A stretch of 64,000 bases of DNA. Origin: Inia geoffrensis (lineage: Eukaryota > Chordata > Mammalia > Artiodactyla > Iniidae). Under the pieces are notes generated by a model, which was not told the DNA's origin, searched no databases, and saw nothing but the letters and a program-made list of their open reading frames with translations. The stretch is from the NCBI GenBank assembly GCA_036417435.1, contig CM070903.1, positions 81,399,501 to 81,463,500 on the forward strand. Direction: 5' to 3'. A program made the translations under genes and the position numbers. The first letter of the stretch is position 1. The number at the start of each line of letters is the position of its first letter. This document shows positions 39,859 to 53,196 of this stretch, in pieces.

Positions 39859-42800
39859 AGTAGTACAGGGTGAAAAAAACTGCAAATAATTGTGTATATA
39901 AGGCCTCCAAGAGCACAGCAGTCACTTAGGAATCCAGTCTGAGCAGAGATGTGTATTCCTATCACACCTTGTTATCTATCCCCAGCCCCACTCTGTTCCG
40001 TGCACCTCCCGGGGTGGGGCCAGTGCTCCCCCAGGACTCATGTCCAGCCCCTGTCTGGATAGTCAACTCCCCTGTAAAAGTGAAATAAGAGTTGTGAAAG
40101 GAGAAGGAAGCCCAGAGCCTGCTGCGGCTCAGGCCCAGGGCTAGGCCTCCTGAGAACACCATTCCAGACAGCAAAGATCACGCTCAAAGGAAAATAAAGT
40201 AAACCTTTTAGAAAGAACCAGAAGTAACGTGTAAAATCAAAAGAACTGAAAAAAAAAGGTCACAAATTTTCAAAGAGGCAGTTTGTTTCACAGTTTCTGT
40301 GAAAACCTGTCTGGTGTCAGGCCTCGCACAGTCCATCTGGGAAACGGGTTTGCCTTGATAGACAACCATTTGGATATTTTGGGGTAGAAAGACTTTCTGT
40401 GAACTTGAAGAGAGCTGACCCCAGAGAGGAGAGTGGCCAACCCCAGGCTGCTCAGCCTACAAATAGAGCCCCAGACTCCCATTCGTGACATCCACCTTCT
40501 CTTTTTCAGCACAGGTTGTTTTAAAACCAGAGTCAGAAATATTTGGGCTCTGTTCCAAAGCTGTGGTGAAGATGTGATAAAGCAGGGTCTTTAGACCCCC
40601 TTCCCCTGCCACTGCAGGCCAGGCCAGGAAAGCAGCAGGCGGAAGCTATACCCACTCATTGGCTTTTCTTTTCTGACTCACTTTACCTAATTCCTCCCTC
40701 CTGCCCCCAGGGATCACCCCTCCCATTAACCACCTGCACTAAGTTCTTGTCTTGGGCTGTGCTTCTAGAAGAACCCCAGCCAAGACAAAGAACAACTTAA
40801 TTTCCTTCACTTCCTGCCCATGTGTAAAAAAGGCATTTTCCAATCTGACATGGAAGGAGGCTAGAAGTCATCACTTCCATCCCTACAACAAGAAAAAAGC
40901 TGAACAAACTGAAAGTCAACAACCCTTCTTAGATTCATGAGAGAATTTGGGGTCACAGGGCAAACCACTGCCCTGAAAACTGGAGGGACAGATGGGTGGA
41001 TACAGAGGATCACAGCTTACCACAGTCAAATGCTCAGAAGCAGAAGCCCCCGCGGGAACCAGTACCAGCAGGAACAGTTTACACTGTCAATGGCCAATTG
41101 CTGGAAGCTCAGTGGACAAGCTTGAGAATTAAAAAATCCAGGCGACCCAGTCTTAGGGGGGTTTCCCACCTTTTTGTGAGTTTTACATCCAGGAAAAACT
41201 CACTACAAAGATGGAGAAAAATCTTCCTGTGTTTCTGACAGGGGAAGGAGGAAAAAAACATTTTTTAAAACACCCAGAACTCTCTGTTCTTAAAGTCTGC
41301 CTTTAAGGAAAACTGTTGCACTGGAGCATAACACAGCTGGGTTTTACAGAAGCCTAACTGACCTGGGGGAAAGGAAATACCCAAATGCCAGCCCCTTCTA
41401 TCCTTCACTGTGAGGGATGGGAATGACTTCACTCCTTTTCTGATCGATAATGAGTACGAAGCGCACCAAACTTGCAGTGACAAGAATGCAGAGCCTGGCA
41501 TACACTTAAGGGGGCAGGGCTACCCCTGTGCTGCTTTCTGGGAGAGGTGCCAGGTCCCACACAGGTCAAACTAATTCTCAACTCATCTCATAATATTTGG
41601 GGGAGGAATGAAGAATTTAGCTATCAAGATTTCTAAATATACAACTAGAATCATTAAACCACCAAGACTTGGAAGAGATTTTAAAGGCCCTCTAAGTCCT
41701 ATTCTTTACTTGCTTGCTTTGTAATGGTTACCATTTGAATTATGAGTAAAAATTCAGATACTGTTTCTAGACTGACACAGGGAGAAATGCATTGGATTTA
41801 AAATTAGAAGACAAGGTTATATGTTCCAACTCCAACACTTATTGAGTTACTTAAGATCTTTGAATCTTAATGTCTTCATCTACCAAATGGAAATAATAAT
41901 ACCCATACCATTAGATTTAATGGTATATGTACTAATATGGTATAGATATGAACCATAACTACAAAACATCAGTATTATTTCAAAAAAAGAAAGAATATGT
42001 AGAGGCTTGAAATAGTAGCTCTTGGATGGAAAAGAATATTTGAACCAGATATTTAAAGGGTAAAAAAAAGATAAGGACCCTTATATGTAAAGGAGAGAGA
42101 TACGTTAAGACCAAGAACCTAGAAAGTGTTTGTGTCTGTATGTTATGGAGAAGAGAAGAGGAAGGTAAAATGAATAACTAAATTTTAGAGCACTTTATCT
42201 CTTAGATATGTTTATCACCATATCTTTGTTGTTCCTACAATAGCCCAATGGCTTATGACCCTTAATAAGGAATGTTTCAGAGCAGATGCATATAATGGAG
42301 CTTTGGAAAAAACAGAAGTCCAGGCCTACCTTTGGAAATTCTGATTCTACATGTCTGGGGGTAGAGAGGCATGTGTTTTTAGAAGACTCCAAGAATGATG
42401 CCAAAATACACTCCTGCATAAAAATCACTATAAATTAAAAATCTGAAGCTCAGGAAGCTTGAGCAAATCCTAAATTCTAACATATGAGTGGCAGAGATAG
42501 GAGATGAATCCCGGTGCTATAAATCCCACTTGCGTGTTTTTTTCCACCATGCAGATCTGGAAGGCAAGGTCAGCCTTCATTAGTCTAGTCATTATGGCTG
42601 AGTTGACCTGGCACCAGAAAGCAGCTTGCTCTCTGATGGAAGGAGGCCATGAGATGGCCACAGTCCTAATGTACGAATTGAATTAACAGCAGCACACATT
42701 GAAATCCAGGGAAGGGAGCTATGAGAAACGAAGGCAGATCATCCAGGGCCAAGGCGACGTGAAGCTGGGAGATGCTGCACAGCCTGCTGATGTTCACACC

Positions 42801-43889
42801 AATAAGCCAAACTTGGCTTTTCACCTCTGCAGCTTCAGTCTGGCCATGAAAGTGCAGCTTGGGCCTCGGTGAGAGCCCTGTGGCCCCTCCTGATGTCAGT
42901 GAGAACTTTCGACCTGTGCAAAGAGCAACCAGGGCCCCAGCCCAGGAGCAGGAAACAAGCAGGCTCAAAGCCACAGACTCACCCAGGGGTGGTTTGGTGA
43001 GTGCATTAAAGGTCATTGATCTTGACTTCAATGTAGGTGTTTTGCAAAAATTCAGGATTATCCCCCTAAAGGATAGTTCATGAGATTTATGCTGGAGTTG
43101 TTTTACAGTCTGACCTAGAGTCTTCCATTGAAGTTATTGACTTCTCCCGAGTTCATTCTGACAGGCCATTCTGATAGCCTGTTTTGTGTATCTCTCTGTG
43201 GGGCATTCTTCATCCTCAGCCACAGACTGAAGATTAGGTTTTCCATTGTTGTTGGGGAAACAGAGGTCAATGCTATCTCTCTCCCTGCCAACTCTTCAGA
43301 GATATTTTTTTTCCATTTCATTTTAAAAAATCCATGTACATTATAACCCTGATTCAATGAGGAGGAGCCTGGCTGGCACTGTGATCACCTTTAATTACTG
43401 GGAATCAGTTGAACGTGTCAGGTCTGCAGGGAGAGATCAGTAAGGGCTACTGTTTCAGACCAAAACCTACTGTGCACATGACCTGCCCAGAAGATGGAAA
43501 GGCTGGGAGATTATAGGTGATGAATGCTGCTTGAGGCATCAGCACTATTGTACTCTTTTCTCTCCCTGTTCTTCCCTTACAGTCCCATGATTTATAATGC
43601 TCTGTCATGTCCAATTTTGGTAGCGGCCTGATGGTTGTCATAAGGCTGTAAACACGCTGAGGTTTTACTTTCTTGTGTGTTTTCTCCCACTTTGTATTTG
43701 TTATAACCCATGTCACCCAATAATGGATTAATTTTTTTGATCCATTTTTCTGTTCTTGTTAAGCTCCTGAGGTTTGGGAAATGAATATTCAGAGTGTCAA
43801 TATGTGGAACTGAGCTGAAAAATTATTCTGCCATAGATATTTAGGGAGAAGAAAATGAGATACTATTCCAGAGAATTTGATAAGCATAA
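39859..43889. other. No gene recognised, apart from the MIR at 41.8 kb
   Basis: A 121-residue minus frame at 42666-43031 was inspected and has no recognisable motif. Confidence 0.5.
41770..41930 (+). repeat. MIR-type SINE fragment
   Basis: It has TTGAATCTTAATGTCTTCAT and CTACCAAATGGAAATAATAA in MIR order. Diverged. Confidence 0.55.
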
Positions 43890-44060
43890 AGAGGATCAGA
43901 TTAGGGGCGAGAGGATCTGGATTTGAATCCAGGCTGTACCACTAGCTGATTGCCATGATCTGGACACGTTGCTTCAACTCCCTGCCTCAGCTTCCCCTTC
44001 TGCATAATAAAGCATTGGACTAGACGATCTCCAAGTTCAGTTGCAATTCTGGCATTCTGT
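43890..44060 (+). repeat. MIR-type SINE fragment
   Basis: It has GGATTTGAATCCAGGCTGTA, GACACGTTGCTTCAACTCCC, CTCAGCTTCCCCTTCTGCAT and GACTAGACGATCTCCAAG, the MIR order through the core. Confidence 0.65.
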
Positions 44061-44699
44061 GGATGGATCAGGACTCTGGATCTACATTAGGGGATGTGAA
44101 AGAGTCCTCCTGTGTCCCATGTTAGTACTATTGACAGCATCAAGTTGTCCCAATGTCCCAAGTGTGCAGTAGAGTAGTGAACTTGAGTGCCATCCTCCAG
44201 AAGGTTGTATCTCCTGGTAGGCTTTTCCCTCAGAGAAAACTGGGGAGTATGTAAGCTAAGGAGGAGATCTGGAATGTACCTGCTGGAAGAGGAGAAAGCC
44301 AGCATGTATGTACAAGTCAGTGTCTGAGAAGAGGGAAGAAATGGTGAAGTAAATGGGACTACTTACCTTGAGGAAGGGAAGATGCACTAGACAGGTGGCT
44401 ACCTGGAATGACCAAAGATTTTTCATGTGCAAGAGGAAGCAACCTTCAAGTCATTGAGCACATCATGGTCCGTATTCATCTGTAGCCTTCTGAAATGTTT
44501 CCATTCTTCTCTGCATGAATTCCTTAAGTATAAGTGCTAGAGAGATTTGAAGTGTAAGGAGTACTATTGAGTCTAGATTTAAGGATAAAATCCAGTTGAG
44601 AACCAAAAACAAAATAAGACATTACTTAGAATCTGCACATACCCCAAGAGGCATGATATAGTTTTCTTCTGCCAAGACAAGTCAGCTTCAATGAAGAAA

Positions 44700-46190
44700 T
44701 TCCATCTTAAATCCCTGACCCCATTCATTTTCAATGACCTTCACGTCCATTTATTTGTCACACGATCCCATGGCCATGTACTTGACCTTGTCATGTTCCA
44801 GATTATCCATCTACTTCCTTCTCTTCGACTCTACTATAGCTATTTCAAACTGTGTCCACTCTCCACAAAATCCTAACCCTGCCATTTCACTGGCTCACCC
44901 TCAGGAGATGAGCTTACCTCATCCATGGGGAAATTTGAAAACTTCAGATGAAAATATCCTCAATTTTCTGCCACCAAAATTGTAAACTCTCTTTTGTCTG
45001 CATCCATCCTTCTGTCCTTCTCTAGCGCTTTGATAGCAGAGATGTCCTTCAACCAAAGTTAAGCAATGACTTCAGTCCTTCCCCCAAACCTTGACATTTT
45101 AATTTCTCTATTCTATATCTCTAATCTTTTTGTCTGCCAACCCCTTCCACTCAGCATTTAAAGTGTTGAAGTCTTTTTTCTCAAAAAGCCCCCAATCTGA
45201 TCCCCACATTCCCTTCCAGCTACCACTGATCTCTCTCTGCCCTGCCATGGCCGAGTCACTTACACTTACTGCACCCACTTCCTTACCTCCCACTTACTCT
45301 CCAACCCACTACATCTAATTTCTATCCCCAACACACCACTGAAACTGGTCTCACCATGGTCTCCCTCAAACTCCTGTTGCTAAATCCATTGGGTAATTCT
45401 CAGTCTTCATATTATTTGATCTCTGTGCAGAATTTTCTACTCTTGGCCTCTTTGAAACAATCTTCCTTTGACTTCTATGTTACCACACAGTCCTGTTTTG
45501 TGTTGTTTTGTTTTTCTCCTCAACTTTCTGGCTACTCTCTTAGTCTCCTTTGCAGATTCCTTTTTCTATGCCTGTTAGTATCCCTCAGAGTTCTTCCTTC
45601 TCATATCAAGCCTCACTCTCCTTAGGTTATCCCAGGAATTCCCATGTACAATTGCCTTATATACCCTGATATCCATCTACAGTTCCAATCTCTCCCGAGT
45701 TGCATAACTTTATCTTCAATTATCCTCTGAACATCTCCAATTTGATTTCCACAGGACATTCCATGCGTCTAGAATATAATCTCTTATTTTATTTCACAAA
45801 CCAACTCCCTTACCTTCGTTTCCTACTTCAGTCAATGGCATTACCACCATCCAGCTTCTAGCACAAGCTGGAAGTCTAGAGGCCAACCTGCCCCTCTTTC
45901 TCCATCTTTTCCTGAACTCTGAATCAAACAAATCATCAATTGTTCCTCCTAAGTTAATATCTTTCAAATCCCTCCATTTCTTCTCCTGCCATCCTAGTTG
46001 AGTCATCGTTATCTCTATCCCCCTTCCTCTTCAATCCTTTTTCTAGGCTGCACCAGAAGTGGTCTATCTAAAATTCAGATCTCACCATGCCAGTCCCCTG
46101 TCATGGTTCCTTACTACTCTTAAGAGGAAGGCCAAACTCCTTGACTTGTCCCCATAACCCTTCATGACCTGAACTCTGCTTGCCTCTTTA
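44700..46190 (+). repeat. Long L2 LINE fragment
   Basis: The CT-rich text follows the L2 ORF2 order over about 1.4 kb: CCACTGAAACTGGTCTCACC, TTTCTGGCTACTCTCTTAGT, CAATGGCATTACCACCATCC and AGATCTCACCATGCCAGTCC. Frames are broken. The left boundary is approximate. Confidence 0.72.
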
Positions 46191-46194
46191 GGCC

Positions 46195-46412
46195 AGGATT
46201 TCTCAGTGTCAGCACTACTGACACTTTGGGTTAAATAATTCTTTGTTGTAGGAAGCCTTCCTGTGCATTCTAGAATATTTAGCAGCATCCCTGGCCTCTA
46301 CCCCCTAGATACCAGTCATACCACCTCCCCAGTTGTGATAAACAGAAATGTCCGTAGACATTGCCAGATGTACCCTAGAGGGCAAAATCAACCCTGGTGG
46401 AGAACCACTGCT
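46195..46412. mobile_element. hAT-Charlie-type DNA transposon fragment
   Basis: It reads CACTACTGACACTTTGGGTT, TAGCAGCATCCCTGGCCTCT, ACATTGCCAGATGTACCCTA and ends TGGAGAACCACTG, in the order of an ancient hAT element. The subfamily is not certain. Confidence 0.7.
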
Positions 46413-46499
46413 TGAGAGTGATCTGTCACTACACCCTACACCCTATATGTTTGAACTTCTAGCCATAGGAGCTTTTCCTTATTACTCTACTGAACCATT

Positions 46500-46890
46500 T
46501 TAAATTTATTTTATATTTGTGACAGTTTTTTAAACATGTAATTCACATAGCGTACAATTTATCCAAAGTATACCAATTCAAAGGTTTTTAGTATATTCAC
46601 AGAGCTGTAAGGCCCTCATCACAATCAATTTTAGAAACTTTTCATCACCCAAAAAGAAGCCTCATACCCATAGACAGTTACTCCCCATTTTCCTGCAACC
46701 CCCTGAGCCCTAGGCAGTCACTAGTCTATTTTATGTCTCTATTAAGTTGCTTTTCCTGGACATTTCATATAAATGGAGTCATGCAATTTTATGGTATTTT
46801 ATGACTTAGCATAATGTTTTCAAGGTCCATCCATGTTGTAGCATGTATCAGTACTTCATTCCCTTTTTTTGTTGAATAGTTTTCTATAGA
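46500..46890 (-). mobile_element. Old L1 3' end, reverse orientation
   Basis: It has ACATGTAATTCACATAGCGT, AGAGCTGTAAGGCCCTCATC, TATAAATGGAGTCATGCAAT and TCCATCCATGTTGTAGCATG, the reverse of the L1M-type 3' end. Confidence 0.8.
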
Positions 46891-47979
46891 ATGATATTTT
46901 TGAGGTTTGTTTTCATATTTTATGGATACTCTGCTTTTTTTTCTCTTTCATTCAGACACTGTCCTTCCTTACCTTCATTATATGATTCTGTCCTTGCATA
47001 CTTCAACTCCTTCTTTCTAGTAACAGAGTCATGTTATGGAGTAGCTTCAACAGGCCACTCTGGAAGCCATCTTGCTCTGATTTTATATTAATAATTGGGT
47101 TTCTTCTCAGTGAAGACTCTAAATCCATTTTCTCTATCTCTATTTTCTCTATGCCCCCTTTCTTTGCCTCTCTCCTCACCCTTACAACTGGACTTGGTAA
47201 GGTCAGAATTTTGGGATGATTACCATGGTGCCCTGTGAATAATTTTATCAAAACACTACATTATTTAGTCTATTGTCTCACTAGTCTCACTAATTTAAAT
47301 CTTTTGAAGACAAAGACATTGTCTTATTACTAATACTTCCAGCACCTTGTGTGTTTTCTGGCACATGTTAAGCATTTTAATAAATGTTTTGCGGAGTCAA
47401 TGAAAGAAAGAAGGAATCATTGCTTTGATAACTTGCCTGGCATTATGGTTTCCCTGGATCTGGACCTGGCTTTGTCCTGGTCAGGCTTCCCAGAGATGGA
47501 GTCTTGCCTCTGTATGGGGTCTGGAAGCGTTGACAAGGACCTGCTGTCAGTCTCTCTGACAGCCTGCCCAGGTGGCCAACTGTTGCTTTGCCCCTTCCTT
47601 CACCTTCAACATATACAACCATCTCTCCTGGATTCCTCATTGACCTTCTTCATATTTACTTGCTGCCCTAGCTGTCAACTCCCACTCTCACTGTTCTCTT
47701 GTGATCTCACACTTTAGCCTCTCTTGAATGGATAAGGGGTTCAGTCCAGGGGGACTGAGTGGACAGTCTTGTTCAGGCAGCTGAACCCACTATTGTGGAG
47801 GTTAGAGAAAAAGCATGGCTCTCTTGAACAGAAGACATCAAAAAGTAACTTCTTTCTTACTCATTGTTGACTGAAGCAGTGTGGAAAGATGTGTTTTATG
47901 GTTTATGTAAGATTTATTTTGTTTCTTACGTAACAAACGGAGCACTGTTCTTAGTGCTTTTCAAATATTAATTTGTTCA
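46891..47979. other. No gene recognised
   Basis: A 122-residue plus frame at 47349-47717 contains no recognisable domain and begins in repeat-like sequence. Not annotated as a gene. Confidence 0.5.
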
Positions 47980-48125
47980 GTCTTCATAATGGTATGAGGT
48001 CACTCCCATTCTTAGCTGTTTCTCAGAGGGAAACTTAAATGTTCACTATCACACAGCTGCTAAGTGGCAGAGCCAGGAATCAAACCCAGGTGCTCTATCT
48101 CTAGAATTGCTCTGCTGCCTCTCTC
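47980..48125 (-). repeat. MIR-type SINE fragment
   Basis: It has TCACACAGCTGCTAAGTGGC, AGAGCCAGGAATCAAACCCA and GGTGCTCTATCTCTAG, the MIR reverse order. Confidence 0.65.
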
Positions 48126-48129
48126 ACTT

Positions 48130-48485
48130 CTGGGCCTTTCTACATACTAACCCTCTAACTAGAAGGCTCCTTCGTCTCCTCTTCACCTGGCCAACTCCTA
48201 CCCATCACTTAAGTTTTAGCTCAGATGACTTTTTTGTCTGTTAAGTAAGCTTTGACTGCTTCCTCAAGCCTGGATTTGGCACCCACCCTGTGTGGTCTCA
48301 TAGCAGCTGGTATTTTTCCTTTTATTTCACAAATCTATTGACTTTGCTATCATCTCTTTTATGACTTAAGCTCTTTGAGAACAGGAGCATTTTCTAGGTG
48401 GTATACCATTGTATCCCCACATTTAGGAATGAAATGCCTGGCAAGTAGTAGGTGCTCAAAAGTATTTCTTATATATATAAATGAA
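48130..48485 (+). repeat. L2 LINE 3' end fragment
   Basis: It has TTAAGTTTTAGCTCAGATGA, CTTAAGCTCTTTGAGAACAG and GTAGTAGGTGCTCAAAAGTA, the standard L2 3' end. Confidence 0.75.
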
Positions 48486-49111
48486 TCCAAATGTCCAAAA
48501 TATAGTATTATTTTATGAGATTCTGCTAGTCCAGCCTCCTTTCTCCCCTCTGATGGATTTTGGATTGACAGAGTATCGAAGTGAAATAAAACCAAAATAA
48601 CAGCTAAGGGGCTTTCCCAAACTCTCACTCTCAAAATTGGATTTTAATAAACTGAGTAATTAATATAATAGACTTACTTAGCCAAATAAATTTATCCCTG
48701 CATTGTTTAGACCAATTCTGGAACTTGTCTCCAACTCTGAGAACATGCTAAAAGGAACCCTAAAAATCTGAATATATTATGGGTGATGCCTCACCACCCG
48801 TTTCACCCTTTCCCCTGGGTAGCAGCTGTGTGGTGGGGTAGGGAAGAGTGAATTGCCCATCCCAGCCATGGGGGCAGGAGTGCCAAGATTGGTCTAAGCT
48901 AATTAGTGAAATTGCATTCCCCTTCAGAAGTCACATGAAGTTCAGGTGCCCTCTTCTGAGCTAGTCAGCTTCATTACCTGCTGTGCTTTGTGGTCTGGAA
49001 CTGCTGCAGCTACCTTGTCTCCTTAAGGAAGTTCAGCCTAGGAGTGGAGCTGACACTTCAGAGGCAGAGAAGCGAGATCAAAAAGAAACTTGGTCCTTGA
49101 CAACATCACTA

Positions 49112-49274
49112 GGCCGTGGCAAAAAAAAACCCCAAAAGCCAAAAAACCCTTGTGGAGTTCACCTTATCTCAGTTAACTGAGCACATCATTCTCCTTTATT
49201 GACTGGAACTATTTGAATTAGGTTTCCTGGTCCTTTTAACATAAAGGTATACTGGTAACTGGTGCATGTCCAAG
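49112..49274 (+). repeat. Copy 1 of a nearly identical local duplication
   Basis: 163 bp, starting GGCCGTGGCAAAAAAAAACC and ending GGTGCATGTCCAAG. It matches 50838-50999 with two substitutions and one single-base gap by eye. Weaker similarity continues a few bases outward (CAACATC before, ACCTNTG after). I do not recognise it as a known repeat. Confidence 0.93.
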
Positions 49275-49826
49275 AACCTTTGAGCCAGGTGCCATGGGAC
49301 CCTGAATGTGGGCAGATGAGGCTACTGCTAACTCCCAGATCACGCAGAATACAAGAAAGGAAAGGAGCCCTGCAAAGAATGCAAAGACCCCAACCATCAC
49401 TGCCCCTGGACTTCTGCCTCCCCTTCCCAGGCTTCAGGAATGCAGAACCAGAAAGGAAAAGTACTGTAAATCTAACCTTTTCTGGTCTCTCCTTGTCTAG
49501 ACCTAAATGTCTAAAAGGTCAGCATATAATTGTTCACAGATTCAAGCTCAACATCTGATATTGAGAAAGCATGGACTTCTGGAATCAGAGCATCATCTTT
49601 CTATTAAATAAAATTGCTAGGGAAAGAAAGAGAGGATACTGTATTTAATTTATATTCCGAGAATGTTTAACTAAGTAGATATTTCTTGTAACAACATCAT
49701 GCAGTTTTATAAAGGAAGGCCTGTCTTCCCTATGTTAGCCTCACAAAGAATAACACCAGCAAAATACAAACAGCAGGGATACCAAGGAAAACCAAAGCAG
49801 GAGGAAGTTTCAAAAATGTCTCCACA

Positions 49827-50034
49827 GGGCTTCCCTGGTGGCGCAGTGGTTGAGAGTCCGCCTGCTGACGCAGGGGACACGGGTTTGTGCCCCAGTCCGG
49901 GAAGATCCCACATGCCGCGGAGCGGCTGGGCCCGTGAGCCATGGCCACATCTGGAGCCTGTGCTCCGCCTCGGGAGAGGCCACAACAGTGAGAGACCCGT
50001 GTACAGCAAAAAAAAAAAAAAAAAAAAAAAACAA
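49827..50034 (+). mobile_element. CHR-type tRNA-derived SINE, young full-length copy
   Basis: It runs from GGGCTTCCCTGGTGGCGCAG to a long A-tail. Duplications GTCTCCACA lie at 49818-49826 and 50035-50043. An internal deletion of about 12 bp is visible before CATCTGGAGCC relative to the other copies. Confidence 0.95.
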
Positions 50035-50837
50035 GTCTCCACAAATCCAAAGAAAGAGAGAAGGAGGTGAACAATTGAAGATAAAGACATAGGGAAAAAC
50101 TTTAGAAGATGCCATTTAGTTATTCAATAAAACCCGGAGGAGAAAAGTGCAAATTGAGTAGAAACAATAAAAGGAAAAGAAGAAGAAGCATTTCTTGAGT
50201 CAAAGAAAGACAATGTTTCAGTTTGAAAGGATTTCATAAAGAGCAATCAAATTAATTGAGTCCTGTAGAATTCTAAATTAATTGAGTGGGAGGAAATGGC
50301 TTACCTACAAAGAAACAAAAATTAGGTTGGCTTCAGATAATTCCTCATTAATATTAAATGCCAAAAGGAAAAGAAGCAACATTTGCAGAGTTTAAAGGGA
50401 AAATATTCAAGACTGAGAAATCTTGCAAGTTATTTTCACTTGCAAGGGCAGGAAAAGATATTCTTAACAAGTAAGAATCCAGATAATATATACATTGCCT
50501 CTTTCCAGAAATCTTATTAAAATTGTGCTCTGAAAGATAAGTAAAATAGAAATCCTAGGAAGAGAATATCTTTAAATCTTCAATATTTGATGTAAATCTT
50601 GCTGTTAGCATGTGTCAGATACTTTTTACCATATTTAACATGGTTCATATTCTTACTATTTTGTATAGAGTTTTAATCACTAATATGTAACTTCTATGAG
50701 GCAGGGAGTTGTGCTCGTTTTGCTCACTCCTATATGCAATGACTAGAAGAGTGTTTAGTTCATAGTTGGTGTTCAGGAAATACTTGTTGGAGGAATGAAT
50801 CGATTACCCAGAAATAGATGCTGAATCAACATCCCTG

Positions 50838-50999
50838 GGCCGTGGCAAAAAAAAACCCAAAAGCCAAAAAACCCTTGTGGAGTTCACCTTATCTCAGTTA
50901 ACTGAGCACATCATTCTCCTTTATTGCCTGGAACTATTTGAATTAGGTTTCCTGGTCCTTTTAACATAAAGGTATACCGGTAACTGGTGCATGTCCAAG
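50838..50999 (+). repeat. Copy 2 of a nearly identical local duplication
   Basis: 162 bp in the same orientation as copy 1, with starts 1726 bp apart. It lies between an L2/MIR-like tail (near 50750-50800) and reverse-strand L1 text. A short minus-strand open frame over it is not supported as a gene. Confidence 0.93.
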
Positions 51000-51019
51000 G
51001 ACCTATGGACCAATGCCTT

Positions 51020-51215
51020 TCCTCCATATGTTTTTTTAAAATAATTAATGTTGTGATTTGCATTCATGGACTTCTTAATACTGAACCATCCTGCACTCCT
51101 GGAATAAACTCTTCTTATTGACAATATACTATTCCTTGAATATATAGCTGCATTTGACTTGCTAAGATTTTATAAGTAATCTTAAATTAGATGTTGTTTT
51201 ATATTTTTTGTCTGT
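51020..51215 (-). mobile_element. Old L1 ORF2 fragment, reverse orientation
   Basis: GTTGTGATTTGCATTCATGG, CTGAACCATCCTGCACTCCT and GGAATAAACTCTTCTTATTG follow the antisense ORF2 text. Short and diverged. Confidence 0.7.
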
Positions 51216-53062
51216 TGTGTGTGTGTGTCCTTTTTTTTCTTTCTTCTTTTTTGGCTTACCCTGAATCCATTCTCCCATTCTCCCTTCTCTTAGAAAGAGG
51301 TTCAGTTTTCCTTTGGAGAATTACTGCTTTCTCACTCCCAGACCAAGAGGATCAGGTCAAGCTAATTCTATCCCTGCTCCAGGAGTGGACACATAATCCA
51401 CTCTTTTTCAAGCTGGAGTACCAGTCTCCTGGCCACAATGAACAATTCAGTGATGGGCACTGGAGCCAAGCCAGACCAGTGAGACTCCTTATCAGGAGTT
51501 GTGCTGGAATTGTGAGGAGAGAGGTTCTCTTATTCTGCTGTAGTTCCAAGCTGATAGAATGTTAGCTTGTACAACTGGTAAGCACCTTGCCACAGCCAGG
51601 TGGAAGTGTGATTGGGAATGAAACCAGCACAAAGGAAAGCTTTATGCACCTGTTCTAGTGTGCCAAAAGACATACTCCCATATTTTTTGGTAACATGGAC
51701 ATAAACACAAGCTCCCCTTTTCCCTTAAGTCAGTTGACACGATGTAACATTCATAAACTAGAATTGTCTGCATTTTAATTTTTTGTGCTCTCTTTAGCAA
51801 GTGTTGGTGTCAGGTCTTTGTTGGTCTCATAAAAAGATTTGAGAAATTTTTCATTCCATTTACACTCTAAATATGTTGGAAAGCTAATTACTCACACCTC
51901 CTTCTACTCATATTCAGAATGCATTGAAAAAGAGACACTGGACCTAGGAGGGAATGAAAACACAGTATACCCTTTATTACTGGCAAAGCTGGACTGAAGA
52001 ACATAGGGAGCTCTGTAGCTCTAATGGTGAACTGAACTTCCCAGTCACTGAAAGGTACTGGAGAGCAAAGGCCTTTTCGCCCGATACCCCTGTGCCCACA
52101 TAGGCAAGGTGGGAGAGCCAGAGAGCCCTGTTGCAAGTCAATTTTGGTTATTTCAACTTTCCTAAAGAATTATATGTTTCACTTAGCTTCTTAATGTAGT
52201 TATACCTTTCTCATTCCTAACGCTTTACATTTTTATTTCCTCCCTTTATTCAAAGCCCAGATTCCTAGGGACTTGCTTATTTTATCTTCTTGAAGAATCA
52301 CTTCCTTTTTTCATTAATTCTGTTTTATTAATTCTGTTTTATTTTTAGCATTCTAGGTTATTAATTTCTGCTTTTATTAATTATAATATATAATTTTATA
52401 TATGTGGCTTATTTTATTAATTTTTCTATTGTCTTGAGTTGAAAGTTTGGTTGTTATCTTTGGCCTTTTTTGATTAATAGTAAAAGAATTTAAATCTATA
52501 ATAGTTCTTGTTAGCACCAACGCATAGTCTTGCTATGCACTGTTCTTATTTTTGTTGATATTTAGATGATCTCAGAGTATGATTTTGACTTAATTTACAA
52601 TTTCTTTAAAGAAATTGTGGATTTTATTTGTTTGGTTTTTGTTTTGTTTTGATCTACCATTCATGTGGCTGTAGTTTGATTGTGTGATAGTCCCAAAATG
52701 TGGTAAGATTTTTACATTTTGAAAATATTATTCAGGATTTTCTTTATGACTAAACACATCACAATTTTCTTCTACTTCTATGGACATGTGAGAATATATA
52801 TTCTCTATAAAGTATCAAGTACTAGATTATCTAGTAAGTTTATCCTACTAATTATATGCTTAAACGCATTTATATCCTTTTTATATTTTTTTGTCTATTT
52901 GGTCAATCAAATTCTGAGACAACGATGTTAAAAAAAAAAACTCTTCAATTCTGTTTTTATCAAATTTTGTTTTTGTCTCTAAGAGTTGTGCTTTGTATAT
53001 CTTGCAAAGTACTGTTTAGTGTAGAGTACATGAAAGTTTATGACAAATACATAATCTTGGTG

Positions 53063-53196
53063 GGGTTTATTTTTGTTCTTGTTTTTTGGCCGCACTGTGC
53101 AGCTTGTGGGAGCTTAGTTCCCCAACCAGGGATTGAACTCGAGCCACAGCAGCGAAAGCACCAAGTCCTCACCACTGGACTGCCAGGGAGTTCTAG
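53063..53196 (-). mobile_element. CHR-type tRNA-derived SINE, short form
   Basis: It reads GGAGCTTAGTTCCCCAACCA and ends CTGGACTGCCAGGGAGTTCT on plus. Duplications TCTTGGTG flank it at 53055-53062 and 53197-53204. It is nested in the older L1 of this region. Confidence 0.85.

Noticed and set aside
47349..47717. 122-residue plus frame
   Set aside because: No recognisable domain, begins in repeat-like sequence, no splice partners seen.
49699..50115. Frames of 100-127 residues on both strands
   Set aside because: They run through the young SINE and its A-tail. The same peptide patterns recur at 11.9 and 53.9 kb.
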